Assembly: GCA_022712835.1 (NCBI GenBank)
Contig: JAFLJU010000437.1
Coordinates: forward strand, 1 to 5,641
From: Desulfobacteraceae bacterium
Lineage (GTDB): Bacteria; Desulfobacterota; Desulfobacteria; Desulfobacterales; Desulfobacteraceae
Direction of reading: 5' to 3'
DNA: 5,641 nt
Shown piece by piece: positions 4,695 to 5,641 of this stretch. The position numbers and the translations under genes were made by a program. The notes under the pieces were generated by a model. That model had not been told where the DNA came from and searched no databases. It saw only the letters and a list, made by a program, of their open reading frames with translations. Numbering within the stretch: position 1 is the stretch's first letter; each line of letters opens with the position of its first letter.

Positions 4695-5641
4695 GTGGAT
4701 TTTGACCTTACCAAAGAGCAGGAGATGATCCGTAAGGAAGTCAGAAAGTTTGCCCAGAAAGAGATTGCCCCCATTGCAGGGGAGCTTGATGAAAAGGAAG
4801 AATTTTCAAGCAAGCTTACCAAAAAAATGGGAGAAATCGGTCTTTTCGGCATGTTTGTTTCGGAAAAATATGAAGGCCAGGCAATGGATTATATTTCCTA
4901 TATCATTGCGGTGGAAGAAGTGGCCAGGATAGACGGCTCCCAGGCAGCCACCATTGCCGCGGCCAACTCCCTGGGGATTGGCCCGATTTACTATTTTGGA
5001 ACAGAAGCACAAAAACAAAAGTATCTGCCAAAGCTTAGCTCTGGTGAAGGGTTGTGGGGATTTGGTCTCACCGAGCCCACGGCCGGTTCCGATGCCGGGG
5101 GCAGCAAAACCACAGCGGTTCTAGACGGGAACGAATGGGTGATCAACGGATCGAAAATATTTATCACGAATGCAGCCTGTGATTTGAGCATGGGCGTTAC
5201 GGTCCAGGCCATTACCGGCACCCGGGACAATGGGAAACCCGAATATTCCTGTATTCTTGTTGAATCCGGAACGCCCGGGTTCAAAGCGATCCCCATGCAT
5301 AAGAAAATGATGTGGCGCGCCTCCAACACGGCGGAGCTTTATTTTGACGATGTAAGGGTTCCCAAAGACAATATTTTAGGAAACAAAGGGGATGGCTTCC
5401 ACCAGATGCTCTCCACCCTGGACGGAGGACGCCTGTCCATCGGCGCCATGGGGTTGGGTGGTGCCCAGGGGGCCTATGATCTGGGCCTTAAATATGCCAA
5501 GGAAAGACAACAATTTGGTCAGCCTATTTCCAAATTCCAGGCCATTGCCTTCAAGTTGGCCGACTCTGCCATGGAAATCGAATGCGCCCGAAACCTTCTT
5601 TATAAAGCCTGCTGGCTGAAATCCAACCATCGCCCCTATGA
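4695..5641 (+). CDS. Acyl-CoA dehydrogenase (5' part, runs off the window)
   Basis: An FAD-dependent enzyme that oxidises an acyl-CoA to the trans-2-enoyl-CoA and passes electrons to electron-transfer flavoprotein. The 315 visible residues are most of a usual ~380. The N-terminal helical domain (1-120) starts M-D-F-D-L-T-K-E-Q-E-M-I. Signature 1 is G-L-T-E-P-T-A-G-S-D-A-G-G (124-136), followed by K-I-F-I-T-N-A (154-160). The middle beta domain ends in F-D-D-V-R-V-P-K-D-N-I-L-G (217-229). The C-terminal domain has D-G-G-R (243-246), R-Q-Q-F-G-Q-P-I-S-K-F-Q (271-282) and K-L-A-D. The segment K-M-M-W-R has Met where many relatives have Gly. The catalytic-base Glu region lies beyond the window, so chain-length specificity cannot be read; short-chain (butyryl-CoA-like) is a guess. 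Start: GTG with AAGGAGG six bases upstream, giving the standard family N-terminus. No frameshift is seen. Confidence 0.95.
   Translation, partial: MDFDLTKEQEMIRKEVRKFAQKEIAPIAGELDEKEEFSSKLTKKMGEIGLFGMFVSEKYEGQAMDYISYIIAVEEVARIDGSQAATIAAANSLGIGPIYYFGTEAQKQKYLPKLSSGEGLWGFGLTEPTAGSDAGGSKTTAVLDGNEWVINGSKIFITNAACDLSMGVTVQAITGTRDNGKPEYSCILVESGTPGFKAIPMHKKMMWRASNTAELYFDDVRVPKDNILGNKGDGFHQMLSTLDGGRLSIGAMGLGGAQGAYDLGLKYAKERQQFGQPISKFQAIAFKLADSAMEIECARNLLYKACWLKSNHRPY

Noticed and set aside
4991..5630. Minus-strand frames of 112 and 84 codons inside the acyl-CoA dehydrogenase
   Set aside because: The plus-strand frame shows continuous dehydrogenase motifs with no break; the minus-strand frames resemble no family.

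Overview
The window looks like chromosomal DNA of an anaerobic, probably sulfate-reducing deltaproteobacterium (Desulfobacterota, perhaps Desulfobacteraceae). This is an inference from the gene mix: a short-chain-type acyl-CoA dehydrogenase with a strong GGAGG site and GTG start, a small universal stress protein, an HD-GYP protein, a LysR regulator and a CheX-like protein. Moderate to low GC with AT-rich intergenic DNA fits this but does not prove it. No rRNA, tRNA, CRISPR array or intact transposon was seen.

Layout: positions 1-420 are non-coding and AT-rich and hold a cluster of three copies of a 14-15 bp repeat (240-334). A carboxymuconolactone decarboxylase/AhpD-like gene (421-939, minus) and a LysR-type regulator (1097-1996, plus) diverge from a 157 bp spacer that carries two nested palindromes, a typical arrangement for a LysR regulator and its target. 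An HD-GYP protein (2053-2844, plus) follows LysR after 56 bp and converges on a UspA-family gene (2870-3292, minus). The Usp gene diverges from the most unusual gene of the window (3514-4395, plus), and each of the two has its own candidate sigma70-type promoter in the shared 221 bp spacer. After a 299 bp non-coding stretch with a near-consensus promoter, a TetR-type palindrome and a T-run, an acyl-CoA dehydrogenase starts at GTG 4695 and runs off the window end.

The main novelty candidate is the 293-aa protein at 3514-4395. Its first ~165 residues resemble the CheX chemotaxis phosphatase and keep the D-x3-E-x2-N...P active-site pattern. Its last ~120 residues hold two similar MerR/excisionase-type winged helix-turn-helix modules joined by a lysine-rich linker. 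This would join a response-regulator phosphatase fold to a DNA-binding tail in one polypeptide. Its neighbours (HD-GYP, Usp) are also signalling or stress proteins, but nothing in the sequence proves that they work together.

All assignments come from reading motifs by eye. No database search or computed alignment was possible.
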